Assembly (NCBI RefSeq): GCF_964355755.1
Contig: NC_092675.1
Location: forward strand, 19,852,912-19,916,911
Source: Antedon mediterranea
Taxonomy: Eukaryota > Echinodermata > Crinoidea > Comatulida > Antedonidae
Length of the DNA: 64,000 bases
Direction: 5' to 3'
A program made the translations under genes and the position numbers. Positions 51,359 through 62,997 of this stretch are shown here, in pieces (the stretch's first letter is position 1; every line of letters begins with the position of its first letter). The notes under the pieces were generated by a model, which ran no database searches, was not told where the DNA came from, and was given only the letters and a program-made list of their open reading frames with translations.

Positions 51359-51725
51359 TTAAATAATAATGCAAATAAAGTAGGCATACACATTTATAAT
51401 ATGAAATATGTATTCAAATATATGAAAATTATATTAAAATTTACTAAATAATAATCATTGTTCTCAGTGTAATTTGTAAAATCAGCGTATTCCTATTATA
51501 AACGTGACTTTTTTTCTAGCGAGAAATTTTGATTAATTGAAATTGAAATTATTTAAATAATATAATTGTATTAAATTTTACTAAATAACAGAACATCAAT
51601 GGGGCTTTACATATTGCATTGACATGCAAAATATAAGTAGGATATACGGTATAATTAATAAGTGAAATGATTATTTTCTACTGATGGATTAGGCAATAAC
51701 TCTCTATATTGCTTTCTATAGTACT

Positions 51726-51830
51726 TAAAGATATATTTTCCTCCTGGAAAATAATTATTTGTAAAATATGTAATATATAGTTACTCACTTTGACCAAAAA
51801 TTGGATTGAAATAATTACTCAAAATCTAAA
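51726..51830. mobile_element. MITE fragment, AGATGTATTGTCCCC family
   Basis: AGATATATTTTCCTCCTGGAA resembles the TIR, and CACTTTGACCAAAAATTGGA matches the internal block of 51004-51358 in reverse. There is no second end. Confidence 0.5.
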
Positions 51831-54054
51831 TGTTTATTTTTAATAAGTGAAATTATTAAACATATTTTGTTTATTTTTACAAAAGTAGGTAAAATTTATT
51901 AAAACTAACAAAAATGCCTATTCAAAGTTTTATACTTTTTTTATGTTTTGTTTAAAAATAAAATAATGTTCAAATGAAATGTTTAAATTTTCAGTGGCTA
52001 TAAAATTCCAAAACATCGAACTATAGGCCTTTTAAACAACACAGATGTTAAGCGTTTTCAATGCTATTCACCACCATCTTGTTTCAATATTTTGTACCTA
52101 TTTGTTTGTTAAGAGACCAAAGCGCATATGACGTGTCTGTGCCTCGTGTAATACAATATCTTCATTGTTATTTTCCTTATTTGTTAAATAAGAAAAGTTA
52201 AATTTGATTGTCAAACATTGTAGGAAGTTTGTGGTCTTTCATTCTCTAAATTAGTCTTTTTAATGGAAATAATACACAGTTTAACAACAAAAGCTAAAGT
52301 TAGCTTAGAAAGGAAGTACTTCAGAGTATTATATGTGAACATTATTATTTCGCATTTTGGTGTTTACAGTAGGCCAAATGCAGATTGACAGCTTCCATCA
52401 ACCCGTTTTCTGTGACCTTTGACAAATATTAATTGTTTTCACTCCCAATGAAAAACAAAATGACTCGTTACAAAATAATTGGGAGATTTAGAGAGTGGGA
52501 TATAAGAACAAGGGGTTTTATTTAATAAAGTTATACAGCAACAAACAATAATAGGTATAGATAGTAGTTGAATACAATTATACAGCAACAAATGTATTAT
52601 AATACTAAAGTACATTTTTATTACTGTATTATATTTAGGTAAAAGTATAATTGTAGCTGTATTTCAATGTTTCTACGTACTTACGTCAAGCATGATTGAT
52701 GACTTACACGACCACTCCAGTAGTTTGTGTGTATTTATTATTTTAAGTTAAGTTTCTTTTATATAATTGATAAATTTTATATCATATTATTAGTCAATTA
52801 AGTCTAAATCATTTTAATATTACTATAATCAATAAAGATAATCAGTTGAACGATTGGATTACTATCGATATATTACCGTAGTATGTTGCCAATGGCATTT
52901 TTTTCTAAGCATTATGTTCGAATTCATTCGTGTGAATTCCTAAATTTCAAGATTTATGATCAGTAACACTGTTAATGAATTATATATATATTTGTTTGTT
53001 TTTAACTCTAATTAACAACACGTTTAACTAATGTTTACATGAAAAGAAAAGAACAATGAAAATATGTTAGGCCTGTCATATTTAGGTTTTTAAATACAAA
53101 ATAACTGTTTAAGTTAATATCAGTTAAGTTTATAAAAAGAGTAACAATTTGAAATTAAACCTGGATGCTGGATCTGCTGTAGATACAACTGTACCGGCAG
53201 CACGGTAACTAAACTTCGGTTTTTTTCAATCTGTATTTTTAAAAATATCATATTTTAAAGATAAATAGTTTAAGTGTTTATATTAATATGCATTTTGCTT
53301 GAAGTTGGTAGGATACAGACAGATCTATAGCATGTGGCACTCTTGTCAACATAGGACTTGTTTACTCGGTACATGACCCTACTATGTCTATTGCAACCAA
53401 AGATTGATTTGCATTGGACTTAGCCCTAGTTTACTCTAGTGAGCTAAGATTCAATATTTTTGCCACTCACTCTTCCCCTTACTAGAGTATCGAGTTTCAA
53501 ATGTATGACGCTGTTCAATATGATATAAGACCACTTTGAGGTTGATAAATACATCGATGTGGTTTACCTTGTAGTTTGATTGTCATGTGATTGACAGGTA
53601 GGTTTCGAAGTCATTTTAGTGGTGGACATGTTCCCACTCTGTTAATAAAGCCATTTGAGTACCTGTATTATGTGACGTCAATCGTTATCTTTGTAATATT
53701 CATAAAATAAATATATAAGTATTCGGAATGAAATAGCTATTATTATTACAGAATTATTAAACTATTGTATTGAACTGTTAAAGATGAAATGAATAAATAG
53801 TATTTTTTTTTTATGTGTTCGTTATTTTGTCGATAATCAAAATTATTTTGTCTTTTGCCCTAATAGATATTTTGATAACTTTATACTAATATACTATAAC
53901 TAAAAAAGAGTGTAAAATACTATAATGTATAATATAAAGTTCATCTGTATTGGTGATAAAATGTATAGGCCTACAATTTTACTTTTGATCAGAAAATTCC
54001 GCTATAGAATGTTTGCAGACTCAGACGAAAGTTGTAAGTGTTGGTGATTCAAAG

Positions 54055-54185
54055 CTTATTATATTAATATATTATGATATAATATAATGATATTATTATC
54101 TTATATATAATAAAATATATATATAATAGAATTTAATATTTATTATTCTATGAAATATAATATATATACTATAATGATAACATAA
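54055..54185. repeat. AT-only low-complexity tract
   Basis: Almost pure A/T with many TATA/ATAT steps (for example ATATATATATAATAG) and several possible small hairpins. Confidence 0.8.
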
Positions 54186-55818
54186 TGAGGAAAAAATAAA
54201 TAATGGAAATATAAAACAAGACAAAAGAAACCACCTTTAGTAAAGTTTAGTTTTCGGCATTGAAGTTCTTTGTGTTTTATTCTACTTTAAGTATTTATTC
54301 GTTTTATGGTCATTCAAAAAAGAATCAATCACTCAATTGTATTGACAAAACTATGTATGTCCAGTATCTCTCTGTCCGAAAGCGTTGTCACGAATTCCGG
54401 TTTAGTGTGACTGATGGTGGAGTTTGCATGCTATGGCCTAAGTGCTGTTGATTTCCAAACATTCGATTAGAATCAAATGAGTTTTGGTTCCTTTATGTTA
54501 TCTGAATGATTGAAAGGTTTGTCAATTTGATAGTTGGTTCTTATCAAGGTTTGGTCAATCGATCAGAAAGAGTGTATCTTGTGATTTAAAAAAAAAAGCA
54601 AACATTTGGTCACGTTTCTGCTACGTCATTAGGCCTACTAATGTTATGAATTTATCAAACCTGAAAAATGTTTAAACATAAGTATGTCTAATTCATTAGT
54701 GTAAAAAATGTTATATTTAATGTGTGGCTACTAGACTATTGATAAAGGAAAGAGTTAGCAAATACATACATAATTTCTTTATAGAAACAATGTATAAAAA
54801 TACAAATAACAAAAAATGGTTTGCATAAGGTTTGTTGGCAGTGACATATACAAATGTGCAGTGTAACATTTTCGAACAGACAATGCGCAGTACGATAGAC
54901 CTAATGTACTTTATATAGCTGTTCATTCGTTGTAGAGTTTTTAGTAAAATGTTGAATACAGTAATGCCAAACTCTAAACATAAATAAGAAATAATGCTAT
55001 AAAACTATATGCTTATAAAATATAATTAATTAGAATATTAATATAGTAATAACTCTAAATAAATGTTTAGCACAAATCGTAATAGCGAACTGAATGGTAA
55101 TCATGACACATTCATTTAATAATATAAGTATTAATTAAATGTTTGTATATAGGTTGTGTTTTTATTATAATAAATTTTAAATAAAGAACTATTGTTGTGG
55201 TTATACGTAAGACCTTCTAAAACTATAACTAATACCAAACCAATGTTAAGGTGTCAGTAAACGAAATAATATATTGCTTAAAGTGACGATAGAATTACGC
55301 CATATCAACCAAGCCTATATAGATTATTGATTCTATTTCGATACGTTGTTGACGCATCTATAATTATCAGATAACGTGATTAGGTCTACTCTATCAATAA
55401 ATGAACCACTCCAATGTGACTGACTGACAAAGACAGTTCCCTTTTAACTTGTTCCTATTTCAACGATGTGTTATGCTATGATCGAACAGCCTACAAAATG
55501 CGTGAGCAAACACTACCAACGACGATATATTAATCGTTCCGTGTGTGGGTCAAGTTTAAAGATACACTCAAAGATCATGTTGACAATTTTTAATCAAACT
55601 GAAGCTTTTCGGATTCATTCAATTGTCAATAGAGCTTTACACAGGTGTTTCTATTGCTCATCTGACCCTTGCTATTTATGTGGGGCAAAAACATGCTACA
55701 GTTGGTTTGAAATAAGGGCGTAAAAGAACAGCCGAGTCACTGTTTATTACAGCATCAGTATCAAAGGCAAAAAATAATTTTAATAATTATGATGGGTCTT
55801 ATACAGGCTGTAGTTTAA

Positions 55819-56000
55819 AGATGTATTGTCCCCCTGAAAAAAAATATTTTTTTATTAAATATGCCATTTTAATCGTCACCTAATAGTTATACACTTTGAC
55901 CAAAAGTTGGATCGACAAAAATGTATTTACCTAAAATACTGTAATTTCAAGCAAAAAATATTCAAATTGGCTGCCAGCAAGTGGGTTTTTGGTTGAATTT
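55819..56000. mobile_element. MITE fragment, AGATGTATTGTCCCC family, copy 3
   Basis: A TTAA (55815-55818) precedes AGATGTATTGTCCCCCTGAA. Then AAATATGCCATTTTAAT, CACTTTGACCAAAAGTTGGA and GGCTGCCAGCAA follow in the reverse order of 51004-51358. The second end is lost near 56000. Confidence 0.7.
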
Positions 56001-56389
56001 AAAGTGAAAACATCTTCAATATTAATTCTAGATTAAAATATTTATAATATTATTTTCCAGGTTGATCATCAGTTAGATAGGTGATAACTGGGAATAATTA
56101 AAAAGTGATGATTAAATAATAATTAAAACAAATATAATTTTTGATTTTTGTTGTTGTTGTAAAACTCCAGTTCAGTTTGAAATCAATGTACACTATCATC
56201 TCTTGGATTAAGTCCCATTGACAAACTTAACTTTTTAATGTGTAAAAAGTGTGAAACATTAGCTAAGTGAATACTAATAGACACAATCGTCGTTCAAGGA
56301 CTGGGCTGTCTCGAAGCATTAACATAATGTGTTGAAATAGTCGCTTATGTCAATGCGCACTGTGGTAAACTCTTCATAGATTGAAATAT

Positions 56390-56700
56390 ATAATTTACCA
56401 TTCTTCTCTTCTTCTTCTATTTTAAGGAGCAAACTTCATAGTTGAAGGCTACTGCTCCACTAAGGGTCCCATTGTGACATCGGCAGCCAACTACGGCGCC
56501 AATACGTCTGTCCACGACAGTGTGTGTGTGTGTATGAATGAACTACGGTAGTACACCGGGGTAACCCCCTACTCGTCTCGAAAGATGTACTAGGTTCTTT
56601 AGAGTGCACATGAGCCAGATATACACTGGACCTACGGTTTATAGTCCTTATCCGAGAAGACTCTTATAGTGAAATGTAAGAAGCCTAATAAGTACCATCA
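56390..56700. repeat. GC-richer interspersed repeat, unclassified
   Basis: Distinct from its AT-rich surroundings: GGAGCA/TGCTCC inverted arms (about 56427-56459), a TG run (56520-56534), and then CCGGGGTAACCCCCTACTCG, GTACTAGGTTCTTTAGAGTG and ACACTGGACCTACGGTTTAT. It resembles conserved blocks that I associate with invertebrate interspersed repeats, but I cannot name the family. Confidence 0.4.
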
Positions 56701-59301
56701 AATAATGTATCTTGAAATAAATCCATCATGGATCCAATACAGTAATTGTACTTTTTGGATTTACATTAAAGAACATCACATTTAAAATATGATTTATGTT
56801 ATTTTAAAATGATCTTGCAAAAGATGAATTGGCAAACTTTATAGTCAAATGAAACTTTGAAATGTTGTAAAATTGTTTATCTTATTTGCAACAAATTCAA
56901 CTATTCTGATTTTCACATTCACGTTCAGACCTATGTTGAAATAATGAGAGTGTGTTTATAATTATGTGCGAATAAACCGTTGGATTGAATTTGTATTGAG
57001 GTTGTATTGAGTATTAAACGCACATACGTCAGGATTTGTTATTGATTTGATTTGAATTTGATTTGAATTAATTAGGAAAATCATCATAAAAGATACTTAC
57101 AAAGTGATAACATAAATTACTTACATTACAAATAATACATTTATAAAAGATTTTCCAGGATAGCCCAAAAAGCTTATTAGCTTATTTCAATTGGGATCCT
57201 TTTATAATCTAAAATAAAAAAATATAAACGTAACAAAGTATTGCATTAAACAAGTAAATATAACAAAAACAATAATATATGTAAACAAGTTAATTACAAG
57301 GACTATGATTGACTTATATTTATTTGGTTGAACAGAAATGTGATTTAACATTTTTCTAAAAATTACTTTTGAAAAAAATTTTAAATAAAAAATACGATGA
57401 CAATGTCATTTATTATTGACGGGACGGACTATATTTTATATAATTTATTTATAGCAAATTTGTATTGACAATTAATAGCTAAGAAAAATAGATTAATTTG
57501 TAATTGCTAAGTAATCCATCTGTTACTGAAAGATTAACGCGGTGGTATTTTAATGAAGCAATATTTTGTTTTAAAATGTTTGATACGCCTAAACTTAACT
57601 AAACGTAGGCTAAACAGTCGCAGCTGTAATTATTTGAACAACGATTAAACAAATGTAAAATAATACGAGCTTCTCAAAAGGATTTAGTTCAATGTGAATA
57701 GAATGTATTAGAATACCTAATAGACATGTGGAATTTTAAATACTAAATGGATCAATTTCGATAACTCTTTATTCCCGAAGGGAATCCTTATCTAAACTTA
57801 CTTCGTCGAGTTGCTATAGCCGGTTAGGGGATGGATGGACGTACGGTTAGTAATTGCTTAGCCATGGCCTATGGCTAGCTTGTTCTAAATCACCGAATAC
57901 TTACTAAAATCAATTTCATTGGATTGAATCCATACTCTATGTGATTCCATAGTAATATATTAATTTATACTTTAAAAGCAACAGCCGGTTTTGATTTAAT
58001 TCCATGAGAACTTTAATATAAATTGTTAACTCTTTACTATTTTGGGAATTAGTTTTATCATAATCAATATTGATAGCCTAATTGCTTTAACAACAGTAGC
58101 ACACATTATGATTATATATTATTATATATAATATATAATAGCACGAGAATATGATGTAATTCAGTAACACCAACAACATTTACGCTCGCTTACAATAAAG
58201 GCGTATTCTAGTATTAACATTTACGCACATCTTCATGACATGACGACAGCTACCGATGGGCCTTTAGAACCCATATGGCCTAGCTTACAGTGCAACATTG
58301 TTCAAAAGTACTAAGCCTAGACGTAATTGTACTCATAGTATTTCCAAATTAATGTATCACGTTGGAATTTTGAATACTTTTGTTATGCGCTTATGTTTAT
58401 TTCAGGCCGCGGCAGCAAATCCACGGGGCCGGCAACATCGCTTAATCCTCTGCAATGAGATTCGATGATTTACGTTATACTAAATATAATATAATCACAT
58501 GATAAAAGCTAAAAATAAATTCAATATACATAATATAAAAGTGCAAAGCCAGAAAAGTGTATGAAATTAAATAAGACTTCAGTTGAATGAAATCCCTGTA
58601 GGCCTATTTATAAAAATTGTTGTTCTAACCAATTGATTAACGAGTGTGGATAACCAATTAACTTAGTGAGTATTGTCGGCATTGTACTGAGTATTTATTA
58701 AATATATTAAATATAGGCCTAAACGGGTTTTGTTTTGTGGTTGAATTGAATGAAGACGGACACATGGTAATAAATGAAATTACAAACGACAGCATCTAAC
58801 AAACTCAAACATGGTGTTTAAAATGTATAGTTGATTATCATTATCTATTTGATTCCCTGATGAGTAGGAAGCTTCTGTCTTCGGTTTCAACGTTAAACAA
58901 GTTTTAATAAAGCGGCAGAGTACGTTTGGCCACTGTTTAAACACGTCTAATTCTAATGTGACGTGCTCATCAAGATGTCTGTACACAATCAAGAAAGCTT
59001 AGATACTTATCAGAATCTAGAGAATTAATTTGTGTTTGAGAAACAATCAGATGAATATACTGTTTCCATTGTTCCAAATTAAGCGATAGTGTATTAAGTT
59101 ATACATTTGAAATATTACCGGCGTAGCTGACAACTTGGAGGAAGAACCATCATCTATGTAATTATTACAATAATCAAATTGAAATATAATGTTACCGATG
59201 CCACAAGTATTAAAAATACTGTTGGATTAAATACGTACTGATTTATATAGCTCATTTAGACCTAAGTTATGAACTTGGAATAGAAAAACGATGTGCTCTG
59301 A

Positions 59302-59460
59302 AGCCGATTTTCCACTAGGCGAATTTGTTCGCGCGAATCGAAAGCGCCAGCTTGTACGCAAGTGTATTCATGTTTACATCTTCCAAATCCTTCTTTACGC
59401 ATGCGTATTAGCTGACGCCTTCGATTCGCGCGAACAAATTCGCCTAGTGGAAAATCGGCT
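59302..59460. mobile_element. MITE, AGCYGATTTTCCACTAGG family, copy 2
   Basis: This 159-bp element has TIRs of about 45 bp: AGCCGATTTTCCACTAGGCG at the left and its exact complement at the right, continuing through TTTGTTCGCGCGAATCGAA. It is a shorter internal-deletion relative of 26614-26985 (same ends, different centre). Confidence 0.85.
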
Positions 59461-59854
59461 TTAGTTAGCTCTGGTTTTTTCTGTTGTTTTTGTTTGTTCG
59501 TTTGTTTCGATTTTGGTCGTATTTCTTTTGATTCATTTTAATCATTTTGTTTTAGCTTTTAAAAGTTTATACTTATTTGGACGCACCTTCTTTAACAAAG
59601 AGAGACTGCTTTAAAAGTAAAGATACCAATGAATTATTTTTATTTCGAACAAAAAGCAGAGTTTAGTTTACAAATTACAAACTAAATGTGTGCTTACTGT
59701 CAAAGATGATTTTTTATTTCTACGATTTTTTATCAAGTTAATTCATTCCATTGATTAAAATTTGATAATATTGAATCTTAAATGTGCCTATAGAAATAAT
59801 TAGTTATTTAAAGCGAATTTTAAATTATGAACATCTTTGGTTGGTCGGCGTTAC

Positions 59855-59945
59855 TGTAGCTAGTGCTTGCTTCTTACCAATATCAAAGTGGGTGGGTATG
59901 AATCTCGACACTTTCACAGTACCGTGAAACACCTATGATCCTGTA
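59855..59945 (+). repeat. Possible degenerate tRNA-like segment
   Basis: GGCGTTACTGTAGCTAGTGC followed about 35 bp later by GGTATGAATCTCGAC resembles A and B boxes, but mismatches are many. Confidence 0.25.
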
Positions 59946-59979
59946 ATAGGCAAGTCATGTTGCTGTTGGACATGTTTTA

Positions 59980-60135
59980 AGCTCTGTCTACACGATCAAA
60001 CTTTATATGACAAAAAAAAAATGTGATGTGCCCATATATGGACACGATGATGTCATATCACTGCTATATTTGAGAACATCACTACCACATTTGAGCACAT
60101 CACACTTTTTTGATCAAACTAGTTTGATAGAGAGT
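59980..60135. mobile_element. MITE copy E (same family)
   Basis: Left AGCTCTGTCTACACGATCAA preceded by TTA; internal GTGATGTGCCCATATATGG and GAGCACATCACACTTTTTTG; right end AGTTTGATAGAGAGTTA is decayed. Confidence 0.72.
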
Positions 60136-62099
60136 TATAATAAAAGATATATATAGACCTAAATATAAATTATATAAATTGAAGAAATAATTTATTTTTA
60201 AATGCTGTATCTGATACAAACGACAAAAGACATTAAACCCTAAACAAATGAAGGCATTATATACTTTTCTTTTATTAAGTCATTTATTTCTAATATCCTG
60301 AACCAATCCAGGTGTCAAAGGCTTTAAGTTGTTACATTTTTTTTATGTGTTTAGAAACACATTTCGAGGAAGTTGAGTTTGGAATACTTTAAACACAAGT
60401 TATAATCAATTATAGAAATTGTGTTTAGATGTTGCTAATTACGGTTAAAGTAAGTATAAGATACGGTGATAATTGTACAGGCCCCTCTCTCCTTCCTCTG
60501 TTTCTTTTAAAATTACTATATATGAAACGCTAAAACAGTAAGCTAGAAATATTAATTATGGTCTTTCAAATTACATGTTACTAAAATTGTTTATGTACTT
60601 AAATATCACACAATCATAGGTTGACACAATACAATACTGAACAACACCGTTTAGTTATCAATACACATAATTATTGTACTAAATAACATTTATATTTCAT
60701 TCTTTAACTGTGAGTTTAAGTGAACATGTCCCGGAATAGGTATAGATACAGCAATAAGGGTTAGGCCTACCTCTTTTGAGCTAGTTCTACTGTTATTAGT
60801 CGGCCATTAACCTTCCAAAATATGTCACCATTTCTGGCTCCTGAACAGAAACTGTGGCATTTTACTAACAAACAAAGATATAAGTTTCTCAACATGCTAC
60901 TAGAAATAGTTACTGAGACGTCGCTTGTAGAAATTCATCCTGGTTGAAAACGTGGTGGACGACGGTTGGTACACTAGCAAATATCCGAAGCCCACCACAG
61001 TAAAAACAACATACCAGGTTAGCGTAGCCGACCTATCTCATCTCACTTATTTAATGCTCCAATTTCATTTTAACGATGATACTCACTTATTATAATAGGA
61101 ATGCACGTAGGTGGTAACTGTCTACTAAACGATTAGACATTTGAATAAAATTCCTGGCAATGTTTCTATGATTATAACGAATCTTGCAACATTATGTTGC
61201 AGCTAATTAGTCAAAGTTGATAGGTTTAAATTACAATTCCACAAAGAGTTTACCACGAGTGAGTGTGAGGTATTATAGCTAGCTCCTATGGCGTAACAAT
61301 GTCACAAAATATTACAGATAAAACATATTGTCCCATGAGAAATAAAAAGACAATCTTTCAATTATTAATCTGAAAATATCATAAGTATCCTAAAAAAAAT
61401 ATCAATTTTGGCATTAAACTCGTGAGAAGATATAATGTATACTATTACGGTAGGCCTACAGTTTCTTTTCATGAAACAACAAATTATTAAACGTTGTAAC
61501 AATAAATAATATTATCTATCTACAAAATAAGCATTATGAAAGGTAGGGTTTACTTACATGAGGTCTAAAAGTGTAAAATTCAGAAATAATTGAACGTGAT
61601 ATAAATAAATAATAGCACAATATTAATATTAAATATTAGTATTATAATAAAAAGTTACCGGTATATATACTCAAATATAAAAATAACTACAAAAATAACT
61701 AAATAATTAAAATACAAAATTCAATTGTCTTGATTACCACTGTTGTGTTATAAGAACCATACGATATATTGTAGATTTGTCACTGAAAGATTACTATAAA
61801 ACACTTTTACACCGTCAATATATTTCAGTTACAGATTACAGATATTGCATTTACTATATTTTTTCGTCAGTGACGGAAAAACAGAAGAGACAAACAATAA
61901 ATATTGTAAATGCCACATTTTGGATGAGGAATTCACTTTACAACTTCGGAACCTCGTCAGCTTAGCTAAACATGCTCTGAAAAAAAGATAAATAGACGCC
62001 AACTTTGGCGCGCGTCAGACTCCTTATGTGTCTCTTAATAACTACTTTAAACTTACGTCACGTTATTATATACAGGTTATGTTCATTTACGTTTAATTT

Positions 62100-62167
62100 C
62101 AAATAATCACATCTTTGGTTTAATACACAACTATTGGTATGGTTACCTATATTTGTACAATTACAAT
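62100..62167 (-). promoter_or_regulatory. Likely start of DMRT 3' UTR
   Basis: Downstream of the TGA on the minus strand there is no AATAAA nearby; the variant ATTAAA (plus-strand tttaat around 62118-62123) lies about 45 bp after the stop and is the nearest candidate poly(A) signal. This is weak evidence. Confidence 0.25.
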
Positions 62168-62997
62168 TCATTCTGTATCTGCAGTACTATTTACTACAGG
62201 TCCGCTTTCAGATAAAGTTGCTGGCGACTTTGCCGCGTCTGGAGATCCTGTTGCCAAACGACCGGGTCGCGGACATTGCAGACATTCAGGTGGACATGAA
62301 GAATAAGGCGCAAAAATTAGCCTAGGGTAACCATCTGGAGTACTCGGCAACTTTCCAGCAAAGCTAGTTTGGTAGAAGGCTGGCAAACCAAGCCTACTCG
62401 CAGCAGATGCTGTTGTCAAATCACCAGGAGCCCCTGGCATAAAAAATGACGTTCGGCCTAAGAGAGCATCAGTGGTAAGAGGGTGATGATGAGGTGCTCG
62501 AGGTGCCAAGACGAATGGAAGACTTGACCCTGGAGTACCAGACGGTTGCAATGGCGTAAAAGCAGATTTTAAATGTTCACTAGCATATTTACTATTAGAT
62601 GTAGGGGACTGCAGACCTAACCCGGGTAGACCAGGATAAACCAGTGGTGAATGAAGACCTAATTTACTACTTCGATGACCGTCTCTAGAGCTCATGATCG
62701 TGGTATCTTTTGCAGCTAAGAAATGTTCAATAGCTTTTACAAGATCCCCATTGCAACCTTGCAAGACAAGTTCTAAAACCGTTTTTCTTTGTAAAGGAAA
62801 TAATCTCATCAGAATCTCCAATGGTGATAACCGGCCAGGACGGTAAGGCGGCACGACGTCTTCATGGGCGCGGTCAGACTGTGATTTGTCTTTAGTGTAT
62901 GGTGGTGAAGTTGAAGATGTAGCGCAGTGATGTTTAGGGGAACTTCTCAGTCGCTGATGGTGATCATTGTCTTCAAACACACTGTTTTGTTTGTCGT
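62168..62997 (-). CDS. dmrt: DMRT transcription factor, terminal coding exon with DMA domain (partial)
   Basis: This is the last coding exon of a doublesex/mab-3-related nuclear transcription factor, a family that acts in sex determination, neurogenesis and patterning. It has 275 codons plus a split first codon and a TGA at 62170-62168. The acceptor is ttgtttacag ending at 62998, phase 1. About residues 52-97 form a DMA domain (RLSPLEILMRLFPLQRKTVL, then ELVLQGCNGDLVKAIEHFL), which occurs only in the DMRTA/DMRT3/DMRT93B class. The rest is low-complexity Ser/Pro/Gly/Leu sequence with a short Cys motif near the end (CPPECLQCPRPGR). The DNA-binding DM domain is not encoded between 62998 and 64000, so it lies right of the window. 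The coding DNA is clearly more GC-rich than its surroundings. Whether it is DMRTA1/2, DMRT3 or an invertebrate-specific paralogue cannot be decided here. Confidence 0.88.

Larger units (their letters stand above)
49211..62099. other. Intergenic region between DMRT and Slo1
   Basis: About 13 kb of AT-rich DNA with MITEs at 51004, 51726, 55819, 59302 and 59980, a GC-richer repeat at 56390 and AT-only tracts at 54055 and 58115. No coding region was recognised. A small GC pocket at 58405-58437 is unexplained. Confidence 0.6.

Noticed and set aside
54055-54185. Apparent hairpins in the AT-only tract
   Set aside because: Expected by chance in nearly pure A/T sequence.
60940-61018. Imperfect inverted repeat (CCTGGTTG.../...CCAGG)
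   Set aside because: Short, with many mismatches and no flanking duplication; could be chance.
62134-62325. Plus-strand frame opposite DMRT
   Set aside because: Shadow of the DMRT terminal exon on the other strand.
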